DNA of 64,000 bases, taken from the NCBI RefSeq assembly GCF_004210375.1, contig NC_134827.1, forward strand, positions 100,487,285 to 100,551,284, read 5' to 3'. The position numbers and the translations under genes were made by a program. Every line of letters starts with the position of its first letter. Positions within the stretch are counted from its first letter, which is position 1. Source of the stretch: Tachypleus tridentatus (lineage: Eukaryota > Arthropoda > Merostomata > Xiphosura > Limulidae). The notes beneath the pieces were generated by a model, which did not search any database, was not told the origin of the DNA, and saw nothing but the letters and a program-made list of their open reading frames with translations. Shown here piece after piece: positions 25,634 through 41,900 of the stretch.

Positions 25634-26073
25634 AGGCCACATAATACCAGAGACAGATATCAAAATAATATAAATGTATTGTGATAGTATTAAGAATGGT
25701 TATACATGTGGATGTTCTGGTTATAAATTTAAGAAATGTAACTGGAACCGTTCGCGTAGAATAGAATGTAACACCTTCACGTAAAGTAAAAATGTGTTTA
25801 CCAATTTATTAATAATATAATTACATTAACTGATAGGAGCCACAGTAAAAATGTGAAGTTGCTTTATAAACTGTGGCCCTTTTTTGGTAATTAAATCCAT
25901 ATTGGACATGAAGTGTGGTAGTGAGGAAGAGATTAAATGTGGACCTGACCCTCCCATGTCCACAAGATTGGTACCTGGAACAACAGCGTCTCTGAAACTA
26001 CAGGGGGTCAAAGAACAGAGAAAATTAAAGACTCGTTTAAATGAGGTCACTGTCTCGAAGGGAATAACTAAAA
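25634..26073. other. Intergenic, no gene seen
   Basis: Ends the satellite and leads into a SINE. An open frame from 25884 runs into the SINE and is not supported as a gene. Confidence 0.55.
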
Positions 26074-26342
26074 GGCCCGGCATGGCTAGGTGGGTTAAGG
26101 CGTGCGACTCGTAATCTGAGGGTCGCGGGTTCGAATATACGTCACACGAAACATGCTCGCCCGTTCAGCCGTGGGGGCGCTATAATGTTACGATCAATCC
26201 CACTATTCATTGGCAAAAGAGTAGCCCAAGAGTTGGAGGTAGGTGGTGATGATTAGCTGTTCTCCCTTTAGCCTTACGGTACTAAATGAGGGATGGCTAG
26301 CGCAGATAGCCCTTGTGTCACCTTGTGCGAAATTGTAAAACA
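26074..26342 (+). mobile_element. SINE (family 1), full length
   Basis: Begins GGCCCGGCATGGCTAGG. The tRNA-like head with GACTCGTAATCTGAGGGTC and B box GGGTTCGAATATAC, the body and a 3' end CCTTGTGCGAAATTGTAAAA are all present. It is moderately diverged. Confidence 0.9.
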
Positions 26343-27761
26343 AGCATTAACTTATGTTCCAACCAGTCGAAATATTCAATTTTTTTATATTAAAACTAGT
26401 TTCTTTACATTGTTAATTATTTAAATTCTAATATAAACAATGTTCCAACATGTGCTTTTATTATAATAGTGTCGTAAGCACTTGGGTGTTTACGTATATT
26501 TACGAGACGCCAAACACTTCCTTTTTTGGAGATCTTGGTCTAGATTTTCAACACCCTGTTAGGTAGGTTCACAACTTGTTTTTAAGGTGTAATTGGGATA
26601 AAAGTTTGTTGCGTGGCTATTTTCTATTGACCTACTAATGTGGCAGTGGCTTGTCTTTTGGTTATTTTAACGTATCAAATCTATACAGTGATGGCCAACA
26701 CACATTAACGGTTTTGTTATCGAATTAGTTTGTATTTTTACATTTTACTGGAAATTGTTTCATAAACTGTGAAAATAATAATAAGCAAAATGGAATATGA
26801 AACCGTAAATTTAAAAGTAATAATTAAAAATAAAACTGCCATGATATAAATCTGTTGAAATTATCAATAATTTCATTAAATATTAATCCTCTAAGTTGTG
26901 AATTACCTTCAGTTGAAAACAAACTGTAATCCAATCAGTCTACGCACGTTTGTACAAGAGAGTTTTATCTAAATTTTGGTTCTAGCATAAATTCATGTAA
27001 CCTTTGTGCCTTTATATGGATGAAGTGTAGGCTGATAAAGTTTCTAAATACGGACAGACACACATGAACTTCCACATGTTTCTCTTGATTTGGTTTATAT
27101 GGAAATAACTGGATCAAACTCAACTGTTATGTTTTCAGTTAAAATTGTATTAATAAATAATAATGCATTTTTTTTATGATGACCACGAGATAATATTAAA
27201 TGGTTAATTACTTTGTAATCATCGTTTAATTAAAAACTTTCGATCCTACCCAGCACAACAAGCTTCGAGTTGTCACACTACACGTTTTCTTGGTGTCGAT
27301 TTTGTGGACATCTGAAAGCAAATTAAACCTATGTAACTAGTTGCTATTAAACTTCGTTACATACAGAAAACAACTTATTTTTATATGACATTAGTCATTT
27401 CGTTTTATTGTAGTAAATCAGAGATAAGTGCCTCTTCTGTGTGCTAATAGACAGCGATCTTTTTCCACTGGGGTGTCAGATGATGCCTTGAGGCTACCAT
27501 CTTCTTTATTTTTCGATGGCAGTGCCCAACAGACACGGGGTTTGGCATGCAACATAAAAACAATATAGGTATTATTTCGTGTTTATAATGACATGCTTCC
27601 TTAGTCTGGAACAGTTCTTCACAGGTATTTCTGAGATCCTGTGTCTCAAAAATAGGCACAATCTTCAATGAATTCATTCATTTTGATTGAATTGTACATC
27701 ATGCATCAATAACATTATTATACCATGTACCTCTTAGCTTGAGTTCGGTCTGTAATTTAAA
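26343..27761. other. Intergenic, no gene seen
   Basis: AT-rich unique sequence. A minus-strand open frame at 27677-27444 (77 codons) has no recognisable domain and is left uncalled. Confidence 0.55.
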
Positions 27762-27897
27762 AGTGTAAGACTAGAGGGAAGGCGGTGGGTAGTGATGACT
27801 AGCTGCCTTCCCTCTAGTCTTACACTGCTGTATTAGGGACGGCTAGCACAGATAGCCCTCGAGTAGCTTTGTGCGAAATTCAAAAACAAACAAACAA
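27762..27897 (+). mobile_element. Folded-back SINE fragment (family 1)
   Basis: The SINE body from 27784 is 5'-truncated, and 22 bp of it is repeated inverted just upstream. AGTGTAAGACTAGAGGGAAG plus GC at 27762-27783 pairs perfectly with 27805-27826, leaving a 21-base loop. The 3' part (TAGCACAGATAGCCCTCGAG, then AAAACAAACAAACAAG) is normal. Confidence 0.9.
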
Positions 27898-28064
27898 GTA
27901 GTGGTTATTTACAGGAAAACAAGGTAATTATTCGACAGACATGATAAACATACTGTGTTTGATTGTTACTTTTTACCATTTGTTGTGGTATCTTTTGAAA
28001 CTATTTGATATCAAGTATTGGTTCAATTGAGTGACATTTAAATGTTAAATTCCCACTTTCTCTA
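27898..28064. other. Short unique spacer
   Basis: No feature seen between two SINE insertions. Confidence 0.5.
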
Positions 28065-28602
28065 GCGGCTAGTGTGTCTAACTGTGGATTCGAAGGTCCA
28101 GGGTTTGTTTTCCGTTGCCGCAAAATTACACTAGGCTTATTGAAACCATGGCTGCTTTATAAGGGCCACTGTCAAATCCCACTATGCAATTAGAGTCAGC
28201 GGTAGGTGTTGTCGATTAGCTGCCTGCCTTTAAATCTATTAGTTTAAAATTACAAATGGCCCGGCATGGCCAAGCGCGTAAGGCGTGCGACTCGTAATCC
28301 GAGGGTCGCGGGTTCGCGCCCGCGTCGCGCTAAACATGCTCGCCCTCCCAGCCGTGGGGGCGTATAATGTGACGGTCAATCCCACTATTCGTTGGTAAAA
28401 GAGTAGCCCAAGAGTTGGCGGTGGGTGGTGATGACTAGCTGTCTTCCCTCTAGTCTTACACTGCAAAATTCGGGACGGCTAGCACAGATAGCCCTCGAGT
28501 AGCTTTGTGCGAAATTCCAAAACAAACGAACAAACAAAAAATTACAAACAAAGAACATGGGTACTTTGGGTAGCTGTCCGCGAATTTCAAAAACTAACAA
28601 AC
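28065..28602 (+). mobile_element. Old SINE interrupted by a younger SINE
   Basis: The left part, 28065-28256, has a tRNA-like head (GCGGCTAGTGTGTCTAACTG then TCCAGGGTTTG) and a body ending AGCTGCCTGCC. The right part, 28549-28602, carries the end: GGGTAGCTGTCCGCGAATTT then CAAAAACTAACAAACCC. The younger SINE lies between with a target-site duplication. Confidence 0.75.
28257..28537 (+). mobile_element. Young full-length SINE (family 1), nested
   Basis: Close to consensus: GGCCCGGCATGGCCAAGCGC head, B box GGGTTCGCGCCC, the full body, and a tail of AAACAAACGAACAAAC. Target-site duplication AAAATTACAAA at 28246-28256 and 28538-28548. Confidence 0.95.
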
Positions 28603-28876
28603 CCTTTTGTTACAAAACGTCAACCCTAGGTTCATAATTGTAGGCAATAAAAGAAAATATAATGCTTTATATCAAAAAGTATACAAAACAGTTTGAGAGA
28701 TAAATTTTCCTTCAATTTTTACATCAGGCCTATACACAAGGAAGGAGTGGACCAATAAGTAGTACATTGCTAACACATTGTTTGCAAAGGTTTTTATTTA
28801 CACAATTTTTAAGATAGATTAATCTTATCGGTTATTATTATAAATCTGAAAAACAACTAACTGATTATCTCCATTG

Positions 28877-29085
28877 CACCAAACATGCTCGCCCTTTCAG
28901 CCGTGGGGGCGTTATTATGTGACGGTCAGTCCCACTATTCGTTGGTAAAAGAGTAGCTCAAGAGTTGGCGGTGGGTGGTGATGACTAGCTACCCTCCCTC
29001 TAGTCTTACACTGCTAAATTAGGGACGGCTAGCGCAAATACCCCTCGAGTAGCTTTGCGCGACATTCAAAAGACAAGCAAACAAA
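28877..29085 (+). mobile_element. 5'-truncated SINE (family 1)
   Basis: Starts after the tRNA-like head at CACCAAACATGCTCGCCC. The body and tail are near consensus, ending AGACAAGCAAACAAA. Confidence 0.9.
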
Positions 29086-30060
29086 ATTAATAGATTAGGA
29101 AGTACAGACAGCGCCAATACTATCTCACTGGTTAAAACATTCAAGACAAATCTACACTCTTCAGAAGGAAGAGTACAGACAGACCATTATGTAACTATAA
29201 GCATAACAACAACAAAACACTCGACGAGTCATCGTTAATTATTTTTTAATATAAAATTTAAAAAACAAACCAGTACTCGTTGATTGTGCTTAGAATGTAG
29301 TTAGACAAAACAGTAGCTTACGATTTTTTTTACCTTGAATTTTAATGTCTTTAAATTTATACACTTTTACGTTACGAAGAAAACTGTGTATTATACGTAA
29401 TACGAAAAGGAAATTAACGACTAATAGCGTATTTTAAATTAAATTTCTAATATTCAAAATATCTGATATAATTTAAATGATAAAAAACAACTAATCGTGA
29501 TACACACATGTAGAAGGATATGACGTCATTTTATAAGCTAATACACCCAAACGTTTGTGTGAAAGTAAACATCTGAATTAATAATGTAATATTAAACGTT
29601 ATTGGTATGGCTAGCACAATGTATTTCATATATATTATAATACAAAAGAGAAAAATTAAAATACTGTATTGAAATGATTTAAAATTAAGATACCAATAAC
29701 CACATATCGTTGTTTTATTTTGTCAGTAGTGAGCAGTAATCTGGAGAGTCTTAAGTTAATTGTCAATGACTACTTTATTTTCTTCAATATGAATAATTCT
29801 ATAATTAACTAAATGCCTTTTGAAAGGTAAGTAATATATAAATATGTATATGATATATTTTTGTAATTCACGCTTCGCTGTATCTCTTACAAAATAAGAA
29901 ATGAAAGCTCGTGTTTGCAAAATTAGAGTGGAAAGCTGCACTCAATACATGCATCATTGCGCTGTACATTTGTTCAACCTTATCTTAATTGGCGAACGTA
30001 ATCATGAACACCATTCCAAACGAATTCTGACATTGCAGTAAAATACGTCACGTATTTCCA
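29086..30060. other. AT-rich sequence upstream of tubulin
   Basis: No gene seen. TGACGTCA, a palindromic CRE-type octamer, occurs at 29520-29527, about 0.6 kb before the tubulin TATA box; whether it acts is unknown. Confidence 0.5.
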
Positions 30061-30125
30061 CCAATCATAGTTTCCAAGAGAACGGTATAAAACCAGTTGA
30101 ACAGGCGTAGTTTGCATGTTAGTTC
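30061..30125 (+). promoter_or_regulatory. TUBA: Alpha-tubulin core promoter
   Basis: CCAAT at 30061-30065, TATAAAA at 30086-30092, and a likely start site about 30 bases later near TTAGTTCG (30119-30126). The 5' UTR of about 100 bases then leads to the ATG at 30217. Confidence 0.78.
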
Positions 30126-30216
30126 GTTGAGAGTGTCGTAACTCAACTCATATACGAACGTTTGGCATTACTGAGTTTTTAGTCTTCCGTTGTAATAAAG
30201 GAGTTTGTTAGTCACA

Positions 30217-34817
<4,601 letters not shown>

Positions 34818-34910
34818 AAGGAAGTCGCTGGTTCTCTGGCTGTTGTACTACAAGGGAACAAGCTTCAAAGAGCCTTATTTTAATTGATAAATATCGTAAC
34901 TTAAAGAAAT

Positions 34911-34916
34911 AATAAA
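34911..34916 (+). terminator. TUBA: Alpha-tubulin polyadenylation signal
   Basis: AATAAA 94 bases after the stop codon, followed by TGTGCTTTTTTTC at 34933, a plausible GU/U-rich downstream element. Confidence 0.75.
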
Positions 34917-34933
34917 AAAATTCCAATAAGTTT

Positions 34934-35207
34934 TGTGCTTTTTTTCATATATCTGATATTTGTTACCACAAAACATCGCAACATGAATGAATTTAGGAGT
35001 TCTGAATAATTACTTGGCAAAGATCAACAGAAGCGTCCCGTTTTTATTAATTTATGTATTGTTTAAACTTACTTATGGGAACAATGTGAGACAATTTTCT
35101 AATAAATGTATATAACGGTAAACTAATAACCCTAATTACGTATAATGAAGGGATTGAACTTAGAACACGTTAGATGCTACTTTGACACGTTGCTTTGTCT
35201 TAAACAG
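34934..35207. other. Intergenic, no feature seen
   Basis: AT-rich unique sequence after tubulin. Confidence 0.5.
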
Positions 35208-35345
35208 GTTATGGGTTTGGCCCTCTGACTTAGGTTCTGATCGATGCGATACCACAAAATATTAGTTGCACATTTCAAATGTGGGCGCGTTATAATAGTA
35301 ACAATCAATGGTGCAGCATGGGGGGGATGATACGATATTATTAAC
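35208..35345 (+). mobile_element. Eroded SINE remnant, tentative
   Basis: GGTTATGGGTTTGGCCCTCT and GTGGGCGCGTTATAATAGTA followed by ACAATCAATGG echo the family 1 head and the GGGCGTTATAATG block. Most else is lost. Confidence 0.4.
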
Positions 35346-35763
35346 TAGCTTTAAACTATAAAGTTGCAGCTATAATATTGAAACAAATCTATAACTAGAT
35401 ACGCTACAAACATTTTGTTTCTATATTATGCTTGTACACAAGCGGTAGGCCTAACGTGTTTCACATGACTTCATGCATTATTTAATATTAAGTAAGTAAA
35501 AAGAATACAAGCGCATTTAAATAATAAAAACTACACTAATATAAATATTTTGTCCTGTATTTTTAATTATCTTAAAGACAGAAGAGGAGGGCAGATAACT
35601 AAAAAAAACGAACAAATCAGCTCGAATTATCTTAAATTTCATTACCATCTCATCAGGCAAGCTTCCTTAATATAAAAGGGGGGAGGATAAAGATTTTGGC
35701 TTTTCTATATCCGCCTTATCATAATAAGGCTTCAAGGAAACCTTTTAATTGACTTCACGTTAA

Positions 35764-35832
35764 CCAATTAGGGACGCAGGAAGAATTATAAAATCTTTTG
35801 CCGGATTTCTTACATGCTGAACAATAGTCAGT
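35764..35832 (+). promoter_or_regulatory. Orphan promoter-like site
   Basis: CCAAT at 35764-35768, TATAAAA at 35787-35793 and TCAGT, an arthropod initiator-type motif, at 35828-35832. A GTAAGA donor-like site follows at 36077. TATA to initiator is about 40 bases, longer than usual, and no gene is recognised downstream, so this may be chance. Confidence 0.25.
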
Positions 35833-37649
35833 GTGGGCACATCCTGGAATTTAACTTCACATAGGTCCATGTGAATAACAATACGTCTGTATACTATATT
35901 ACAGGTGCACCTCACTGTTAAAAGGGGAAGGAGAGAGGTATCTATACGATATTTTTTTATTTTTTATTAAAGTGTCGCGTTTCCCTCGTGCTAGGCTGGT
36001 TCTGTCATCTGGTGCTTTCTCGTGTAGTGTCTGCGTATCAGTTTCTACTTTAAGAAAGATTCAACACTCGACAAAGTAAGATAAATAAGTTGCGTAGTTG
36101 AAATCATTTAAAATAAGTTTAAATTGTGACAGCAACTAAAATAGCTTAATGTCTGGTAACCAAATATTTCTTGTCTTTAAACCTATTTAGTTAAAAACCA
36201 ATTTTTCCCGAAGTTTGTACTTTAATATTAACTTTCTTCCTTTTTTCGCATTCTTAATTTAAACTATTTTTATTATAACAACTCTTTTATGGTTATCGCG
36301 TTGGTGTTTATTCCACATACGGCTGATTTTAAATATCGTTTACTAACGGTTCAGTCGAAGTATTGTATCACGCTGGTTAATCTCTGTTTTTGCAGTCAAA
36401 ATATCGAACTAATCGAAGAATTATTGTAATTAACAGCAAACATAACGTTAATTTGTTTCTTTTTGGAAATTTTGCGATATACTTCAGTGATCCTACAACT
36501 AACAAAATCGGAGGTAAATAGTAGTTCATCGCATAAATTATATTGAGAAGTGTCTTCAAATATCCAATGGGAACGTGTTTACTATATATACATTTATAGG
36601 ATTACTAAAAATAACATTTCGAACTTTTACCAGAACTAAAGATGCTTGCGCCCTCTATTGATTAGTTAAGTAATTTTATGGATTTTCAACATTAAGTCAA
36701 GATGTACTGAGGCACTGTATTATCTTGTGGCAACAGACTTGTTAAATTGGATTTTTTGTTGTTGCACAATCAGATTAAGTGGAAATTCGGATGTGTTCTC
36801 GCAATTTTATGTCATTTGTTGAATACGGCAGTGAATAGCAGTCATAAGCTAAAAAAACAACACATAAAAATATGTGAATATTGTCATTTCTTAAAAACTG
36901 GCAGATTAGAGGTGACTTCCAAATCCTTTTCTTGTCATAAAACTTGCCATGTGAATTAAAATTGAGCAGGACATTTGATTAATGCATATTAATTTGGTAC
37001 TGAATCGTATGATGGCTTATAAGACCACCTTGTACATAACTTCAATTTTGCTTCCCATATAATTGGTGAGGGTAACTATTATAGAAACAAAAGCTATATG
37101 TAGGACAATGTTGGCTAGTGTTCCCCTTATTTGTTTTATTATACTCTTAACGACCATATTAGATACAATTTGCCTATCCTGCTTTGTGGAAGGTAATAAC
37201 TGATGTACTTAACTGATTAGGTACCCTTGTCCTTAAATTAAAATTAAAAAATCCTATAGAAATGAAAATATATCCTCGTTCCGGCTCTTTTTGTATCTGT
37301 CTTCCCAGGCAAAGATTCAATGACAGAAATAGTCTATATTAACTTCTGGACAAATTCCAGTTACTGTACCAACAACTACAATAACTGAGCCAGCAAACTG
37401 TTGGTGATGGATCTTAAGACAAATAACACATAATGGATCAACAAAATGACATGCTATTAAATTCACAAATTTATTGAAACAAACTTTGGGCAAATAATAA
37501 TAAAATGACACTTGTTGTTCAGTGGACAAGTCTAATTATTAAGGTGTAGCACGAATAGTTACCCCATTTTTAGTTACAACCTCAATTTCTACAGAAGTTT
37601 ACCTTTTTTAACAGGTTGTCTTACCCATCATAAACACAGACGTAGTTAA
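35833..37649. other. Intergenic, no gene seen
   Basis: AT-rich. Open frames at 36747-36959 (+) and 37529-37317 (-) lack family features. Confidence 0.5.
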
Positions 37650-37889
37650 CCTGTTCAGTGCCGTAGACGAGATAACTCGTCCAAGCCGATCAGTAACACA
37701 GTGCCACAGACGAGTTAATTCGTTCTCAAAAATACCTACCTTCAATGCTAAATGTCAGCACCATACATGCATTTGACCTACTTACAAATTGATTCACTTT
37801 CGATCCAAAATGGCGTCACGGAAAAAGTTACACAATGAAGAAGCATTAGAGTTGTATTGTAGCAGCTGAAATACTTGGCAGTCAACAGG
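37650..37889. mobile_element. piggyBac-type MITE, 240 bp
   Basis: Flanked on both sides by TTAA (37646-37649 and 37890-37893), the piggyBac target. The ends are inverted repeats: CCTGTTCAGTGCCG on the left against CCTGTTGACTGCC read inward from the right. Inside, at about 37811, ATG begins MASRKKLHNEEALELYCSS then a stop, resembling the N-terminus of piggyBac transposases; the rest has been deleted. It cannot move by itself. Confidence 0.8.
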
Positions 37890-37893
37890 TTAA

Positions 37894-38981
37894 ACTGAAT
37901 GATATCTCTGAGTAATCATGTACATACCCTTTTATCAATAATATTACATACATCATCAGTAATTAGAAAGAAAGCTACCCATATTAGTATCACAGACAGA
38001 AGAATGCCATGTCAGTCATCAAACTCAGTAGTCGCAATCCATAAGTGTTATATTCTATATAACAAAAATGTTTAGCAGTCATAATGTATGTGAACATGAT
38101 TCATTAGTGTCATGTTCCACACCAGGAATGTAGAATGTGAAGTTAAACAGTTTTAAAATAACTGTTAAACAGTTTGGATGCCACATATGCCTTTTCTTCT
38201 CTTACACAATGTTCCTTTTTACAGCTACAGTGTCTTCACACTTATACCAAGAAAAGATGACACAAACATTACTTATACTGTGGCCATACTAGAATTTTGG
38301 ATGGCACGAAATCATAAAATATTTTAAAATTTGTAGCCTGTTTTCTTGCCTTGGTTTTACAGCAATAAAGGTTAGTAAAATAAACATCAAACATTCTGTC
38401 AGACGCAAATAAATGTCTACATGCAGTACTTTACGAACCCACGATAAGATATTTCATGGTAATTAACTCCTGCCGACAGGAATTTAAGATTCTGGCATGA
38501 ACTATAAGATGTTGAATAAAATTAATGCACTCACACTAGAAACATATGCAGTTATTAATTAAAAAATGTTATTTATTTTCATTACAAGGTGACTTTGAAA
38601 TTTAACTAAATCTTTCTACACAAAACTAATTCCTCTTTCACAATATTAAGTTTGTGTTCAACCAGTAAGTTTCAACATTTCTTATGTTGAACACTGTAGC
38701 TCTAATGACAATTCTAATATAGTTAACAATACAAAAATAATTCTTTCATACTAATCCCAATCAATAATTCTTAGTTATTTTATAAGTGAAAAATTAAGCA
38801 GTTCTGTATATTGTTTTTAATGAATTCAAAGCAAAGAACGACGGTACCAAAAATAATACATCAAGCTGTCACAGTGTACAGAATTCAACACACAGATTAT
38901 GTAGCTATTAAAATCCTTTATCATTAGAAACGTACAGATTCATTAAATTATTAGTTTGTTAATTAAAAGTCACAAAGTTGT
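37894..38981. other. Sequence 3' of OGG1
   Basis: Contains the probable OGG1 3' UTR. On the minus strand AATAAA at 38577-38572 lies about 405 bases after the OGG1 stop codon. Nothing else recognised. Confidence 0.5.
38572..38577 (-). terminator. OGG1: Candidate OGG1 polyadenylation signal
   Basis: TTTATT on + is AATAAA on the transcribed strand. Nearest well-placed hexamer after the stop codon at 38984-38982; unproven. Confidence 0.4.
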
Positions 38982-41900
38982 TTATTTGGAAATTCTCTTC
39001 TCTTTAAACTTCTTCAGATCTGCCGAAAATAGCACCTGGTTTAACACAACAGTAAAAAATATTAAGTATCATTACATAAAACCTATGGTTAACCTATTAA
39101 AAAAAAGCTTTTTATCATATATTCTGTGCTATAAATAACTTATCAGAGAGAAACGCAAATTACAAATGAAACTGAAAACAGATCGATATAGCAAAGACCT
39201 ATAACTTTGCTTACAGCACATGAAGTATCAGGACCTCTGAAATATTCATCATGTCAAAAAACTAATTATCTTTTAGTATATGATTTCACGACTCATTTGA
39301 TGACACATCCAGCAACAAAAATCAGTCTGCTACCATTTCTGATGACACATCCAGCAACAAGACTCAGTCTACTACTACTTCTGATAGGTATAATCAACAC
39401 CATCTGGATTTTTGTTTTCCACAAACACTTTCCTTTCTTTAATTATCACCCTCTGGCAAATATTAATGCAATTATTCTGGTACATAAGAAAAGTTAGTAC
39501 AAGAGAAAAAACAGAACAAAACTATACTTACGGAATGAGCCCAGCCTGCATAATCTCCAAATCGCTCCCTAAAAAAGTTACCTGTAGCAAGAAAACATTA
39601 ATGAATGAAAGCAAACACTCAATATAAATTTACTTTCATTTGCTAACATGTACAGCACTCTTCTATTCCCACTAATATGGAAATACCTACTTATTTTTTA
39701 GTAATATGCAAATATCAGATGTTCATGCATTTTACTACAAACAGCTCTAGATTAACATTCTAGGTTGGTTATGTACAATAAGCACAATTGGGTTAACAGA
39801 ATTGCACATCCTTACCCAAACCCTAAATGAATGTAAAATCTAAAAGGCTTTAGTAACTACTGAATAACAATTTTGATTGAAAAAAATGTGATATAAATAT
39901 TTGAGCTATATTAACTAGTAAAAGTTTATTTCATTAAAAGATTACAAAACTGTACCACCTCAATGTACTTAAAAATTTAATATTCACATAAAAACAGAGT
40001 AAGTACATGATAAACAAAATCAGTTTAACACTAAAAACAAATGATGAACATAGAACCACAATGACAATTTGGAGAACAAAAACAGGTATTACCAGTCACT
40101 CACCAACTTGTGAGTATACCTTATCCGTTAGTGATTTTGTAGCCTTTAAATGATGAAGATAATCTCGAACAGTGATCTGCCAAACATGAGTGTCAATAGG
40201 TATTGCACCCGGTTTGTCTAAGGACATCAAGCATACACAGTCTGCTACCTACGTGTTAACAAAGATAAATAATTACTTTCAAAACTGAGGTTTCATATAA
40301 AAACGATTTTCTTTTCTCTTTCACTTTGAAATCCACAAGAAGTTCGACAATTACAAATACAAACTATATCCACAATCCATTAATAATCAGTTGATTAAAT
40401 AATAACGTCAACTGCCACTAAAACATAAGCCAATAAAAGTGGATTTACTTGCGATACCTTCCAGGTTTTCTCTAAGAATGCCATAACAGCAACAAAGTAT
40501 ATGTTACTAGATCCAGAATAAAAACTGATTCAATAATTTTCTTAAAGAATTATTTAATATTGTTTTAGTCAGCATTAGTTTTATTATAACTGTGCAATAG
40601 ATAAGTATACTTCCATGGAATTTAAGCTTTTGACAGAATTAAGAAAAACAGTGGATACTTTTATGGAACGATACAGGTACAGACTTATTAGTAAAAGTAC
40701 GACATTCTCCATAGAGATATTTTTCCATCTTACTCTTAACTAGCAGTTTAAAACAGTTGAGTAGTATAGAAGCTTACAAATAATCAAAAAGAATTGAACC
40801 TTTGCTCCAACTCCTGGGAGTTGCATCAAAGCAGTTCTAGCCTCTTCATAAGGAATTTTTCTTAGTGATTCCAGCCACTCAGGTGAAAGGTTCTTCGTGA
40901 TATGTTTTGCTGTTGAGCTAATATATTTAGCTCTGTATCCAAACCCCAGTTTCACAAGTTCTTGTTCTACAGTCTCACCTGCAAGAGCTTCTAACGAAGG
41001 AAAATTATAAAACAGCCTTCCATTCACTTCAAGTAGTTTGGATCCATATTTTTCACACAGTTTTTCTACCATACTTGTAATTCTGGAACAGATAAACATT
41101 CCTTAAAAAAAAGTAGAACTCTTGGTGGAATGGGGTAACTGGAATCATTTTGGATATGGTTACAATACAGTGATGACTTGTATTATCTAAAATACTTTCA
41201 AAGTTGTATCAAAGTAAGCATGAGAACTATTTAAGTAATTTGGTTTGATTTTTTAAACATTTTTTATAAATTCCTACTACAAGTCTTGAAATATTGAATG
41301 AACTTGAACAACAGAACTATAGACCTAAAAACCCTATAACTATATACAGTAAAATGTCTTTGTATGCTGAAATTACATATACTTTTAAGGCTCCAATAAT
41401 GTTAACATCAGAACCTTATGCACACCATTCCACTGTTATAAAAATCCTAGTTATGATTTTTGTAGCATTAAGGTGTCTTTTCACCAAGTTTTCTATAGAC
41501 TTCAGTTCACTGTGTTTCTAAGAATGATGGAATCTGCCTGTACTTGTTAGTAGTCAAGGTTCCATCACTTTTTGTAGAATGCTGCCTCAAACTCTCAGCG
41601 GTCTGTCACCACTCTATCCTGTAGATGTACATTTACTACTACTACTGCATTCATCTTTCTACTATCAAACAACCTGTTAGTTATTGTTTCCAAACAGTTT
41701 GAGTTTGGATCAATCTGCAAGTAACTTATGTCTCTAATCTTGTTCATTTCACATGTATGGTTCAATGCCCATTTCAATCTTCTGGTCACATTTTTATTAG
41801 CAGTGATGTTCAAACCTCAACTGAAAAAAGGTCATGCTAACTTGGACCTTCTGGTCTCGAAATTCATACCTATTGTAAAGAATATACCTTGAGATACTTT

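Noticed and set aside
27444-27677. Minus-strand 77-codon frame
   Set aside because: No recognisable family, and no splice or promoter support.
41595-41813. Minus-strand 72-codon frame in an OGG1 intron
   Set aside because: A LINE fragment was considered, but no diagnostic motif could be seen.
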